NCBI RefSeq assembly: GCF_000943555.1
Contig: NZ_JTDV01000001.1
Span: 558,001-622,000 of the forward strand
DNA from: Neotamlana nanhaiensis
GTDB lineage: Bacteria > Bacteroidota > Bacteroidia > Flavobacteriales > Flavobacteriaceae
Reading direction: 5' to 3'
DNA length: 64,000 nt
Position 1 is the stretch's first letter. Each line of letters opens with the position of its first letter. Below the pieces are notes generated by a model. That model did no database searches and was not told the origin of the DNA. It was given only the letters and a program-made list of their open reading frames with translations. Shown here piece by piece: positions 26,389-34,997 of this stretch. The translations under genes and the position numbers were made by a program.

Positions 26389-28665
26389 TTAATTTTGTTG
26401 TCCATAACCATAACTATATATGTTTGATGTTTTGTCTAGTTTAACATCGTTAAACACTATCATAACAGAATTTAATTTATCGTTACGCGATATTTCATCT
26501 ACAATGGCCAATTCTTCTTTTTTTGTATAATTATATCTCACAACAAACAGTGTGGAGTTTACAAATGGCGCTAACGAATAGGCATCCGAAACTTTTCCAA
26601 TTGGTGGCGTATCAATTATAACGTAATCATAATTTTGTTTCAAATAAGTTATTAATTGTTCTACCCGCGAACTTAACATTAACTCCCCTGGATTTGGAGG
26701 AATTGATCCTGCACCAATAAAAAACATATTGTCTTGTTTATCATAGGAAGAAATAATTTGTTCTTCATCAATGGATTCATCAATTATATAGTCTGAAAGG
26801 CCTTTATCATAACTCATACCAATTTCTTTCATTAATTTTGGTACTCTTAAATCAAATCCTACGACAACGACTTTTTTTCCTGTTAAAGCTAAACTCGCCG
26901 CTGTATTTATAGAAACAAATGTTTTTCCTTCACCTTGCTTAGTAGATGTAACCATAATTACTTTATTCTCTTTATTTTGAGATAAAAATCTAAGATTATG
27001 CCTCATTAAGCGAAATAGTTCTGCAATAGGACTAACACTAGATGAAGATACTACCAATACATCCTTGCTATTATTCTCTGATATTTTTCCTATTATTGGT
27101 GTATTTGTTTTAGCTTCAATGTCTTCATTTGTAAAGATTTTTGTATTCATTATGTCTTTAATAAACACAAATGCAAAAGGAACAAACAACCCTAATAATA
27201 CAGCTCCCAAATAAACAGGCGTTTTTGCACCGTTAACAGGAAATCCTGTTGCTTTAGGTGCTTCAACTATTCTAACATCTGAAAAAGGCACACTAATAGA
27301 CAAAGCTTCTTCCTCTCGCTTCTGTAATAAGAATAAATACAAGTTATTTTTTATTCCTTGATCCCTATTAATCTCTAAAAGTGCTCTTTCGGCTGTTGGA
27401 ACTGACGCCTTACGCGACCTATATTGCGCTAATTTATTTAAAAGTTCCTTTTGAAGTTTTATTAACTCAATTTTAATACTTTTTACATTTTGAGAAATTA
27501 AGCTTAACGATTGATTAAGTTTACTGTCAATTTCAGGCAATAAAGGATTTCCTGTACCCGTATTACTTACCAAATTATTACGTCGCTCTGCTTCTAAATT
27601 ATATGTTGCAATAGCATTTCGTAACATAACATCATCTATATTGTAGGCAGATATTGACTTAAAGGCACCACCTGTTGAAGCCCCCACAACACCTCTTTCT
27701 AAGGCTCCTATTGCATTTAATCTTAAACGCAAATCTGCTAATTCTCGCTCAGTTCCATCTGCCAATGCAATAAATCGACCTGCATCGGACTCTACATTTG
27801 TTAAATCATTGCTTTGTTTAAAATTCTCAACATCTCTTTCTGCAGAATTTAAATCCTCAGTTAATAATTCTAGTCTTTCATCAATTAATTTAAGGGTTGA
27901 TTTAGCCAAAAAGTTTTTATTATCGGCAGAATTTTGCGCATAAACATCTACAAGTTTGTTAATTAAATCCAAACCTCGTTGAGGTTTTGAATCAGTTAAA
28001 CCTAATTGCAATAAACCTCCATTAGTATTTATTGAATAAACTTGAATTTTAGCATTAAATTTTGACGCCACACCCTGTGGGTTCTTAAACCGAACAATAA
28101 CTGGACCATATGCACTAAAATCCTCAGACTTTAATTCAATTTTAAAAGTCCCATAATTAGTTTCAACTAACTCTCCATAATTATGCACTTCGTTGGACAC
28201 TACATCATCATCATTATCTGTTTTTTCTATGCGGTAAGAATATTCATCTACAGAAATTATACTTCCCAAAGTTCCATACGCAATTGGTACACTATCAATT
28301 AAATCAAGCTTAAATGGCACTTCTCGACCATATAATTCAATTTCACTAAATCGACCTTCAGCATAATAACCAATCATCAAACCTAGTTCCTCAATAGTTT
28401 GCTTCATTAAATCGTAAGACCGCAAAACTCCTATTTCATCTTCAATATTACTTGACTTTTTAATTAACCCTACATTATTGAAATCTTGTAATCCTCCACC
28501 CTGCTCTTTATCATTAAGCATTACTTTTCCACCAATATAATACTCTGGAGTAATTTTATATCGAACATAAAAAAAAGCTAGTGTCACACAAATAAGAACT
28601 CCTATTAAAAACAGATACCAGTATTTTAAATAACCGGCTATAATTTTTATGACGTTTTTTTCCAT
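26389..28665 (-). CDS. wzc: Wzc-like polysaccharide co-polymerase/tyrosine autokinase
   Basis: A 758-residue inner-membrane protein controlling chain length and export. The order is a first membrane segment (about residues 15-35), a long periplasmic Wzz/GNVR-type domain with coiled-coil stretches (about 260-440), and a second membrane segment (about 488-510). The cytoplasmic BY-kinase domain follows, with Walker A STKQGEGKTFVS (about 572-583), Walker A' VVVVGFDLRVPK and Walker B YVIIDTPPIG (about 683). The C-terminal tail ends with three alternating tyrosines (750, 752, 754), a short version of the phosphorylated tyrosine cluster. A 243-base gap without a gene separates it from the upstream NusG-like gene. 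No wza is seen next to it. Confidence 0.92.
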   Translation of the reverse strand: MEKNVIKIIAGYLKYWYLFLIGVLICVTLAFFYVRYKITPEYYIGGKVMLNDKEQGGGLQDFNNVGLIKKSSNIEDEIGVLRSYDLMKQTIEELGLMIGYYAEGRFSEIELYGREVPFKLDLIDSVPIAYGTLGSIISVDEYSYRIEKTDNDDDVVSNEVHNYGELVETNYGTFKIELKSEDFSAYGPVIVRFKNPQGVASKFNAKIQVYSINTNGGLLQLGLTDSKPQRGLDLINKLVDVYAQNSADNKNFLAKSTLKLIDERLELLTEDLNSAERDVENFKQSNDLTNVESDAGRFIALADGTERELADLRLRLNAIGALERGVVGASTGGAFKSISAYNIDDVMLRNAIATYNLEAERRNNLVSNTGTGNPLLPEIDSKLNQSLSLISQNVKSIKIELIKLQKELLNKLAQYRSRKASVPTAERALLEINRDQGIKNNLYLFLLQKREEEALSISVPFSDVRIVEAPKATGFPVNGAKTPVYLGAVLLGLFVPFAFVFIKDIMNTKIFTNEDIEAKTNTPIIGKISENNSKDVLVVSSSSVSPIAELFRLMRHNLRFLSQNKENKVIMVTSTKQGEGKTFVSINTAASLALTGKKVVVVGFDLRVPKLMKEIGMSYDKGLSDYIIDESIDEEQIISSYDKQDNMFFIGAGSIPPNPGELMLSSRVEQLITYLKQNYDYVIIDTPPIGKVSDAYSLAPFVNSTLFVVRYNYTKKEELAIVDEISRNDKLNSVMIVFNDVKLDKTSNIYSYGYGQQN

Positions 28666-28908
28666 AATTTAAGGTAAGATGATAATATATTTGAGGGGTT
28701 ATTTTTTTTAAAATTGTAACACTAAAAATTTGTTAATTAAGATAAAACGTAAAGAAACAAGTTTTTAGTTTAAATTCAAAAGATATGTGTTTTAGATATT
28801 TATTTTGGAGTAAGTTTTAAAATTAAAACAAAACTTCGTGAAGAATATTTTAATATTATTTAAATTAATTGTTTTATTTAAGATATTGAAATATCACCAT
28901 AAAAAGGG

Positions 28909-29379
28909 CTACACAACCTTTCTTAATTTACGTTCAACAATTACGTTCATTTCTTTTATTAAAGTGGTTACATTTTGCTCTCCAATCCATTTTACGCCAG
29001 CATTATTTTTACTTAACCAATTTTTTAAATGTATTTCTTTTCTTGAAATTAATTTAGAAAGTAATACTAAATCATGCGAGCCATTTTCTAGCCACCCTTT
29101 AATAGTATCCACCTCTTCTTTATAAACTTTGGCTGGTTTACCATCAATAAACATATACCCCTTTACATCTGGTAAAGCAAAAACAACGCCACGATAAGGT
29201 TCTGGAATATTTACAAAAATATGTGACTTAAACAATGGTGTTTCCACTATTTTTTGCTTATTACTCCAAAATTTAATTTCTTTTACAAGAGGATTGAATA
29301 CTTCAAAATCCATTTTTTCTAGCATTTTTGCAACTTTGTCTTCTTGCTTTTCTTTAACTGATAATACAAACCAACTCAT
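28909..29379 (-). CDS. NusG-like antiterminator (UpxY/RfaH/LoaP type)
   Basis: A 156-residue NusG paralogue. The NGN domain opens MSWFVLSVKEKQEDKVAKML, then KIVETPLFKSHIFVNIP and PDVKGYMFIDGKPAKV. The C-terminal part (about 110-156) ends IKEMNVIVERKLRKVV and resembles a divergent KOW domain. Such specialised NusG proteins load onto RNA polymerase in the leader of long polysaccharide operons and suppress termination; UpxY does this in Bacteroides. I start at the ATG at 29379, 10 bases after the stop of the initiating transferase gene, because the longer form overlaps that gene. It probably keeps transcription going through the roughly 18 kb that follow. Confidence 0.85.
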   Translation of the reverse strand: MSWFVLSVKEKQEDKVAKMLEKMDFEVFNPLVKEIKFWSNKQKIVETPLFKSHIFVNIPEPYRGVVFALPDVKGYMFIDGKPAKVYKEEVDTIKGWLENGSHDLVLLSKLISRKEIHLKNWLSKNNAGVKWIGEQNVTTLIKEMNVIVERKLRKVV

Positions 29380-29389
29380 AATATTATTT

Positions 29390-30745
29390 TTAGTATGCTT
29401 TTTCTTCGCCACTTATAGCGTTAAAAATGGTTAAAAGAATTATTTTAAAATCTAACAGAAATGACCATTTTTCTACATATAGAATATCTAGACGAATTCT
29501 GTTTAATATATCTGATGGATTAATTATTTCACCTCTATAGCCTTTTATTTGCGCTAAACCTGTAATTCCTGGCTTAACAAAATGGCGCACTAAATATTTA
29601 TCGACCGAAATTTCGTAATCGCTTGTGTGTTGCTCCATATGTGGTCGCGGGCCAACAACACTCATATCTCCCATAAAAACATTAAAAAACTGTGGTAACT
29701 CGTCAATACTAGTTTTTCGAATTATTCGACCAATTTTTGTTACACGCCTATCGTTTTTTGTTGCCATTTTTGAATTGGCATCTGAATTAGTTGTCATAGA
29801 CCTAAACTTTATACACTTAAAGGTTTTTCGTTTTAATCCATGACGGTTTTGAGTGAAAAATAGCGGCCCTGGCGATTCTAATTTTATTAAAACATATAAC
29901 AACGGTACTAACCACGATAATAAAAACAAAATAATTAACGACGAGAAAACAATATCAAAACCACGTTTTGCAACCCGCCCTAAATCGGCATCAAGCGGCA
30001 CTGTTCTTAAATCTAAAACTGGTATTTGGTCGTATTTTTGCACCGTCATTGCTGGTGTAAAAATATCTTTGTTATCCGGGATGATCTTCAGCTTTATTAA
30101 ATTATTATCAGCAAAATTTATAAGATTTTGTAAATCCGATTTTGTAAGTTTAGCTGCGGTACAATATACCTCATCAACCCTATTATCGATAATATACTTA
30201 AAACAGTCTAAAATTTCCCCCAGATAGGTTGGGCTTTCGGATGTTTCATCATCAAAAAAACCACAATATCTATAACCGTAATAAGGATTATCAAAAACCT
30301 TTCTAATTTTCTTTAAATTTTTATCACGACCTATAACAACAACATTTAAATGGTTACCTCCTTTAGAGCGATAATGCCTAATAAACACATAGAATATCCA
30401 TCTATAAAGGGTAAGTAACGCACATATAATTAAATATATAATTAAATGATATTGAATAAACTCCGGCTGAACACCTGTTACACCAAACCACGAAAAATAT
30501 GTTAACCCATAAATAATATATAGGTAAAACATCTTTTTAATGTTGGTCATAAAGGTTTCTTTACGAGCCGTTGGGTAGTAATTTAAATTATAGGTAATAA
30601 GTAACCAAGCAACATTATAGAAGATAACACTCAATACATTTAAATATGTATCGGGAGTCATAAAATATAATACGCCATTAATAATACTTAAGTGTACAAG
30701 TATTGAAAAGGGGATTATTAAATGAGAGTAACTCCTAGTTTTCAT
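29390..30745 (-). CDS. Initiating undecaprenyl-phosphate sugar-phosphate transferase (WcaJ-like)
   Basis: A 451-residue polyprenyl glycosylphosphotransferase. Four N-terminal membrane segments are followed by a soluble region with NVVVIGRDKNLKKIRK (about 155-170), then a fifth membrane segment in KRGFDIVFSSLIILFLLSW. The catalytic domain has ESPGPLFFTQNRHGLKRKTF, KFRSM, TSIDELPQFFNVFMGDMSVV, GPRP and KPGITGLAQIKGYRG. It transfers hexose-1-phosphate (glucose in WcaJ) from a UDP-sugar to undecaprenyl phosphate, the committed first step. I start at the ATG at 30745; the ATG 42 bases upstream adds an atypical tail. It is the first gene of the main exopolysaccharide operon. Confidence 0.92.
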   Translation of the reverse strand: MKTRSYSHLIIPFSILVHLSIINGVLYFMTPDTYLNVLSVIFYNVAWLLITYNLNYYPTARKETFMTNIKKMFYLYIIYGLTYFSWFGVTGVQPEFIQYHLIIYLIICALLTLYRWIFYVFIRHYRSKGGNHLNVVVIGRDKNLKKIRKVFDNPYYGYRYCGFFDDETSESPTYLGEILDCFKYIIDNRVDEVYCTAAKLTKSDLQNLINFADNNLIKLKIIPDNKDIFTPAMTVQKYDQIPVLDLRTVPLDADLGRVAKRGFDIVFSSLIILFLLSWLVPLLYVLIKLESPGPLFFTQNRHGLKRKTFKCIKFRSMTTNSDANSKMATKNDRRVTKIGRIIRKTSIDELPQFFNVFMGDMSVVGPRPHMEQHTSDYEISVDKYLVRHFVKPGITGLAQIKGYRGEIINPSDILNRIRLDILYVEKWSFLLDFKIILLTIFNAISGEEKAY

Positions 30746-31260
30746 ATAGCAACTTACGTAAATTATTTCCGCATAAAACGAAAACAAAATAACATTAAAG
30801 GTTAAGTTTCTTTAAATCTCAATACAGTAAAAATGTTTAAAACATTTTTATGACCATATTTTTGATTTTCGTGCTATTAATCAAATCTTGGTGTTAATTG
30901 TTTAAAATTCTCTTACAAAAGAACACAGAATTAGAGAACTATGAATAAATTTTCTATACATAGCTATTATATTCGTTAAAATACCATATCCAGATTTTAA
31001 AGAAATTTTAACATTCATTTTATCGATATTTTTTTCATTTACACCATATTTTCCCTCAATAACAACAAATATTTTCACACAAATTGAATACCTTAATCAA
31101 AAACACTTCTTTATTCACATGCGTTTTTAGGTGAATTTAAAACTTAAATTATAGTATTATTAAATTCATTGATAAAACTTATCTTATTTAATCAAATAAT
31201 TTAAATCGATACCATTAGAATCTCAAAATCTTTTTCTCAATTATTCCGTTCACAAATAAT
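30746..31260. other. Intergenic region between exopolysaccharide and carotenoid operons
   Basis: About 515 very AT-rich bases lie between the divergent initiating-transferase gene and the MerR-type regulator. No coding frame was found. A -7-like box TTATTTTG (one mismatch) on the minus strand at 30785-30792 may serve the polysaccharide operon. A full TATTTTTG match on the plus strand at 30857-30864 has no nearby gene and could start a long leader or an untranslated RNA. The string ATTGTTTAAA at 30897-30906 resembles half of the crtI inverted repeat. Confidence 0.4.
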
Positions 31261-31264
31261 ATGT

Positions 31265-31272
31265 TATTTTTG
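31265..31272 (+). promoter_or_regulatory. -7 box of the MerR-type regulator gene
   Basis: TATTTTTG fully matches TAnnTTTG and lies 27 bases before the ATG at 31300. Because it falls inside the longer open frame beginning at 31261, it argues for the downstream start. No clear -33 TTG is present. The box runs into TTGTTTAA (31270-31277), which is also found at the crtI promoter. Confidence 0.5.
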
Positions 31273-31299
31273 TTTAATAAAAAAACCATAAACATAAAC

Positions 31300-32190
31300 A
31301 TGATAAAATCCAACTTCAGTATAAAAGATTTAGAAAACTTGTCGGGAATAAAAGCCCATACTATAAGGATTTGGGAAAAACGCTACAACCTGTTATCCCC
31401 TAACAGAACCGATACCAACATACGATACTACAGTTTAGAGAGTCTTCAAAAATTACTAAACATTTCTTTTTTAAACAAACACGGTATTAAAGTTTCTAAA
31501 ATCGCAAAGCTATCTAACCAAGAAATTGCAGCGCATGTTCGCGAAATTGCTTCTCGAGAAAAACTAGAAGACCATGCCATTAACACCTTTAAAATGGCAA
31601 TGATTAATTTTGATCAAATATTATTTTACAACACCTATAATAGTTTAATTGAAACCCGATCATTCAGCAATATATTTTATAACGTGTTTTTACCTCTTTT
31701 AAACGAAGTTGGCTTATTATGGCAAACTAGCACCATAACGCCTGCTCACGAACATTTTTTATCTATTCATATAAAACAAAAAATTTTATTAAATATTGAA
31801 CGCCTTCAACTTTTAGAGCCAAAACCAAATTCGAGAACATATATTTTATTTTTACCTGAAAACGAAATTCATGATATTGGACTATTATTTATAAATTACA
31901 AGCTTCGCAGTAAAGGTTATCATTCTATATTTTTAGGAGAAAGCATCCCAATGAATAACCTATCTTACTTATTAGACTTTTTTAATCACATTACATTTGT
32001 AACGTATTTTACCGTCGCACCTGAAGAAGAAAAAATAGCCGAATACCTCTCTGAATTTAACAAACTACTATTAAAACAAGATAATAAACTATTTGTTTTA
32101 GGACAAAAAGCCAAAACTATTTTACCTGAGCATTTACCTAAATCTATTTCCGTTTCAAATTCAATTAAAAACTTCATTAATCAACTTTAA
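31300..32190 (+). CDS. MerR-family regulator with B12-photoreceptor domains (CarH/LitR-like)
   Basis: A 296-residue regulator. Residues 1-70 are a MerR winged helix (FSIKDLENLSGIKAHTIRIW, then EKRY and IRYYSLESLQKL). Residues about 90-175 match the helical cobalamin-binding domain and include W141-x9-E151-H152 (W, QTSTITPAH, EH), the motif that caps the adenosyl group in CarH-type photoreceptors. Residues about 180-296 form a Rossmann-like B12 domain with ExHxxG at Glu189, His191 and Gly194 (ENEIHDIG); the histidine would be the lower cobalt ligand. CarH represses carotenoid genes in the dark and lets go on illumination. It lies 39 bases upstream of crtI. Start chosen from the promoter box at 31265. 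Confidence 0.88.
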   Translation: MIKSNFSIKDLENLSGIKAHTIRIWEKRYNLLSPNRTDTNIRYYSLESLQKLLNISFLNKHGIKVSKIAKLSNQEIAAHVREIASREKLEDHAINTFKMAMINFDQILFYNTYNSLIETRSFSNIFYNVFLPLLNEVGLLWQTSTITPAHEHFLSIHIKQKILLNIERLQLLEPKPNSRTYILFLPENEIHDIGLLFINYKLRSKGYHSIFLGESIPMNNLSYLLDFFNHITFVTYFTVAPEEEKIAEYLSEFNKLLLKQDNKLFVLGQKAKTILPEHLPKSISVSNSIKNFINQL

Positions 32191-32197
32191 TTTAAAT

Positions 32198-32231
32198 ATT
32201 GTTTAACTTTTTTATATATTTGTTAAACAAT
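32198..32231. promoter_or_regulatory. Inverted repeat at the crtI promoter, candidate operator
   Basis: ATTGTTTAAC (32198-32207) and GTTAAACAAT (32222-32231) form a perfect 10-bp inverted repeat with a 14-base spacer. The spacer and right arm contain the -7 box, and the right arm overlaps the crtI ATG. A dimeric or tetrameric repressor bound here would block transcription, so it is a candidate site for the adjacent CarH-like regulator. The repeat is seen directly; the regulator assignment is inference. Confidence 0.55.
32215..32222 (+). promoter_or_regulatory. -7 box of the crtI operon
   Basis: TATATTTG fully matches TAnnTTTG. It ends only 7 bases before the crtI ATG, so the transcript would have almost no leader. 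It lies within the inverted repeat described above, which suggests regulated carotenoid transcription separate from the merR promoter. Confidence 0.5.
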
Positions 32232-33699
32232 GAAACTTAAAGTAAATATTATTGGTTCTGGATTTTCGTCGTTAGCTGCTTCATGTTACTTAGCGCAAGC
32301 GGGTTACGATGTAACTGTTTTTGAAAAAAACCCGACTATAGGCGGGCGCGCTAGACAACTAAAAAAGGATGGTTTTACTTTTGATATTGGCCCAACCTGG
32401 TACTGGATGCCTGACGTTTTCGAACGCTTTTTTGCTGATTTTAACAAAAAGCCTTCCAACTACTATACTCTAGAAAAACTCAACCCAGCTTACAGTGTTT
32501 ATTTTGATAAAAATGATTTTATCACTATTGAAGACTCCCTTGAAAAAATAAAAATTGCTTTTGAAAAAGAAGAAAAAGGAAGCGCCAAGAAGCTACAATA
32601 CTTTATAAACAAAGCTAAAACCAATTATAATATTGCTATAAAAGATTTGGTTTATAAACCTGGCGAATCTCCTTTAGAACTCGTAACGCTTGCAACAATA
32701 AATAAGCTTAATCAGTTTTTTAGTACTATAAAAAAAGATGTTCGAAAAGCGTTTAAAAACAAAAAGCTCGTTCAAATTCTAGAATTCCCAGTACTATTTC
32801 TTGGTGCAAAACCAAGTGATACCCCTTCATTTTATAATTTTATGAATTATGCCGATTTTGGTCTTGGCACATTTCATCCTAAAAAAGGCATGTACCAAGT
32901 TATTTTAGCTTTGAAGCATTTAGCTGAAGAACTAGGAGTAAACATTAAAACAGAAAACCCCGTTGATAAAATTATCGTAAATAATGGAAAAGCAATCGGA
33001 ATTTTGTCGAACGGAAAAGAATACTTAGCAGATATCATTTTAAGCGGTGCAGATTATCATCATACCGAAACTTTACTCGATAAAGCATACAGACAATACT
33101 CTGAAGCCTATTGGGAAAAGAAAACTTTTGCTCCTTCTTCGCTTCTTTTTTATGTTGGCTTCAATAAAAAACTAAAAAATGTAAATCATCACACCTTATT
33201 TTTCGATGTTGATTTCGATATACATGCCGAAGCAATTTACGACAACCCAAAATGGCCTGAAAATCCGCTATTTTATGCTAGTTTCCCGAGCATAACAGAC
33301 GCAAATGCTGCTCCACAAGGCAAAGAAGCTGGTATATTTTTAATTCCGCTTGCTCCAAACTTAAACGACACGCCCCAACTGCGAGAAACTTATTTTGAAA
33401 AAATCATTTCACGGTTTGAAAATTTAACCTCTCAAAATGTAAAAAACAATATCATTTTTAAAGAAAGCTTCTGTGTAAACGATTTTATAAAAGATTACAA
33501 CTCCTACAAAGGTAACGCCTACGGTATGGCCAATACTTTATTACAAACCGCTTTTTTACGACCAAAATTAAAGGGTAAAAAAGTAGATAATTTATTTTTT
33601 ACCGGTCAATTAACCGTACCAGGTCCTGGTGTACCTCCTTCCTTAATTTCAGGTAAATTGGTTGCCGATTTAATTATTAAATACCATAACGCATCATGA
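32230..33699 (+). CDS. crtI: Phytoene desaturase (CrtI family)
   Basis: A 489-residue FAD-dependent desaturase. The dinucleotide-binding motif is IIGSGFSSLAASCYLAQAGY (residues 5-24), followed by VFEKNPTIGGRARQLKKDGF and DIGPTWYWMPDVF. The C-terminal family signature is VDNLFFTGQLTVPGPGVPPS, then LISGKLVADLI. It converts phytoene into lycopene through successive desaturations at the membrane. Its stop overlaps the crtB start by four bases. The neighbours supply the synthase, hydroxylase and cyclase, so the cluster is sufficient for zeaxanthin from geranylgeranyl diphosphate. Confidence 0.95.
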   Translation: MKLKVNIIGSGFSSLAASCYLAQAGYDVTVFEKNPTIGGRARQLKKDGFTFDIGPTWYWMPDVFERFFADFNKKPSNYYTLEKLNPAYSVYFDKNDFITIEDSLEKIKIAFEKEEKGSAKKLQYFINKAKTNYNIAIKDLVYKPGESPLELVTLATINKLNQFFSTIKKDVRKAFKNKKLVQILEFPVLFLGAKPSDTPSFYNFMNYADFGLGTFHPKKGMYQVILALKHLAEELGVNIKTENPVDKIIVNNGKAIGILSNGKEYLADIILSGADYHHTETLLDKAYRQYSEAYWEKKTFAPSSLLFYVGFNKKLKNVNHHTLFFDVDFDIHAEAIYDNPKWPENPLFYASFPSITDANAAPQGKEAGIFLIPLAPNLNDTPQLRETYFEKIISRFENLTSQNVKNNIIFKESFCVNDFIKDYNSYKGNAYGMANTLLQTAFLRPKLKGKKVDNLFFTGQLTVPGPGVPPSLISGKLVADLIIKYHNAS

Positions 33700-34535
33700 A
33701 AGCATTATTCGACACGGTGTCTTACAGCTCCAGCAAGCTAGTTACACAAACGTACAGCACATCCTTTTCTTTAGCTACAAAAATGCTTTATAAAACCATT
33801 AGAAGCGATATTTATAATATTTATGGTTTTGTTAGGTTTGCCGATGAAATTGTAGATTCATTTCACAACTACCAACAAGAAGATTTATTTAACAGATTTG
33901 AAGAAGATCTAGAACTTGCTTTAAAAAACAAAATAAGCTTAAACCCAATTTTAAATGCTTTTCAGTACACGTATCACAAATACAATATTGATAAAAGTTT
34001 GATAGATGCCTTTATGAAAAGTATGCGAACCGATTTACATAAAAGCGTTTACCTAAACCAAGAAGAATTTAAAACCTATATTTATGGTTCTGCAGACGTT
34101 GTTGGCCTTATGTGTTTAAAGGTATTTGTTAAAGGTGACAACAACAATTATGAAGCATTAAAAGAAAGTGCCATGGCGCTAGGATCTGCTTTTCAAAAAG
34201 TTAACTTTTTAAGAGATTTAAAAGCCGATTTCGATAATTTAAATCGCAGTTACTTCCCGAATACAGATTTACAAAACTTAAACGAACTTGATAAAACTGA
34301 AATTATAAATGATATTGAAAACGATTTTAAAGCTGGTTTAAACGGTATAAAAAAACTTCCTATTGAAGCTAAATTTGGAGTTTTTACTGCATATAGATAC
34401 TACAAACAGCTTCTTGACAAACTAAAACAAACGCCCGCTCTAAAAATTAAAGAATCTAGAATTAGAGTTTCTAACCCTAAAAAAGTAGAGCTCTTAATGC
34501 GCAGTTATGTAAAATATCAACTAAATTTATTGTAA
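33696..34535 (+). CDS. crtB: Phytoene synthase
   Basis: A 279-residue head-to-head prenyl synthase that joins two geranylgeranyl diphosphates into phytoene. The first aspartate-rich motif is FVRFADEIVDSFHN (DEIVD at 50-54) and the second is NFLRDLKADFDNLNRSYFP (RDLKADFD at 173-180), the two magnesium-diphosphate-binding sites. Length is normal for the bacterial family. The start overlaps the end of crtI (ATGA), indicating coupling. Confidence 0.95.
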   Translation: MKALFDTVSYSSSKLVTQTYSTSFSLATKMLYKTIRSDIYNIYGFVRFADEIVDSFHNYQQEDLFNRFEEDLELALKNKISLNPILNAFQYTYHKYNIDKSLIDAFMKSMRTDLHKSVYLNQEEFKTYIYGSADVVGLMCLKVFVKGDNNNYEALKESAMALGSAFQKVNFLRDLKADFDNLNRSYFPNTDLQNLNELDKTEIINDIENDFKAGLNGIKKLPIEAKFGVFTAYRYYKQLLDKLKQTPALKIKESRIRVSNPKKVELLMRSYVKYQLNLL

Positions 34536-34545
34536 TATAAAAATT

Positions 34546-34995
34546 ATGCAAACGCTATTGTGGCTTTTAATATTTTTTGGCACGTTTTGCTTTATGGAAT
34601 TTATGGCTTGGTTTACCCATAAATACATTATGCATGGGTTTTTATGGCGTCTACATAAAGATCATCATAAAAAAGATCACGACAATTGGTTTGAGCGTAA
34701 CGATGCCTTTTTTATATTTTATGCCGTGGTTAGCATAGGTTTCTTTTTGCTTTGGAAATACAATATTTTTTGGGGCGGTTTACCTATTGGCCTAGGCATT
34801 TTTGCTTATGGTCTGTGTTATTTTATTGTTCACGATATTTTTATTCACCAACGGTTTAAAATATTCCGAAACACCAATAACCGTTATGCTAAAGGTGTAC
34901 GACGCGCCCATAAAATGCATCACAAACACCTTGGTAAAACTGATGGTGAATGTTTTGGTATGTTAATTGTACCTTTTAAATACTTTAAAAAGTAA
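34546..34995 (+). CDS. crtZ: Beta-carotene hydroxylase
   Basis: A 149-residue membrane di-iron hydroxylase of the fatty-acid-hydroxylase superfamily. The four histidine clusters are visible: HKYIMH (25-30), HKDHH (37-41), HDIFIH (96-101) and HKMHHKH (122-128). About four membrane segments carry these to the active site. It hydroxylates both rings of beta-carotene to give zeaxanthin via cryptoxanthin. It lies 10 bases after crtB and 2 bases before the cyclase gene. Confidence 0.93.
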   Translation: MQTLLWLLIFFGTFCFMEFMAWFTHKYIMHGFLWRLHKDHHKKDHDNWFERNDAFFIFYAVVSIGFFLLWKYNIFWGGLPIGLGIFAYGLCYFIVHDIFIHQRFKIFRNTNNRYAKGVRRAHKMHHKHLGKTDGECFGMLIVPFKYFKK

Positions 34996-34997
34996 CA

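Noticed and set aside
28834-28850. Short CTTC/GAAG palindrome in the leader before wzc as a terminator
   Set aside because: The loop would be too short for a stable hairpin and no adjacent T-run follows on the transcribed strand.
29625-30227. Two plus-strand frames across the initiating transferase gene
   Set aside because: Both are antisense to conserved catalytic motifs and have no start signals.
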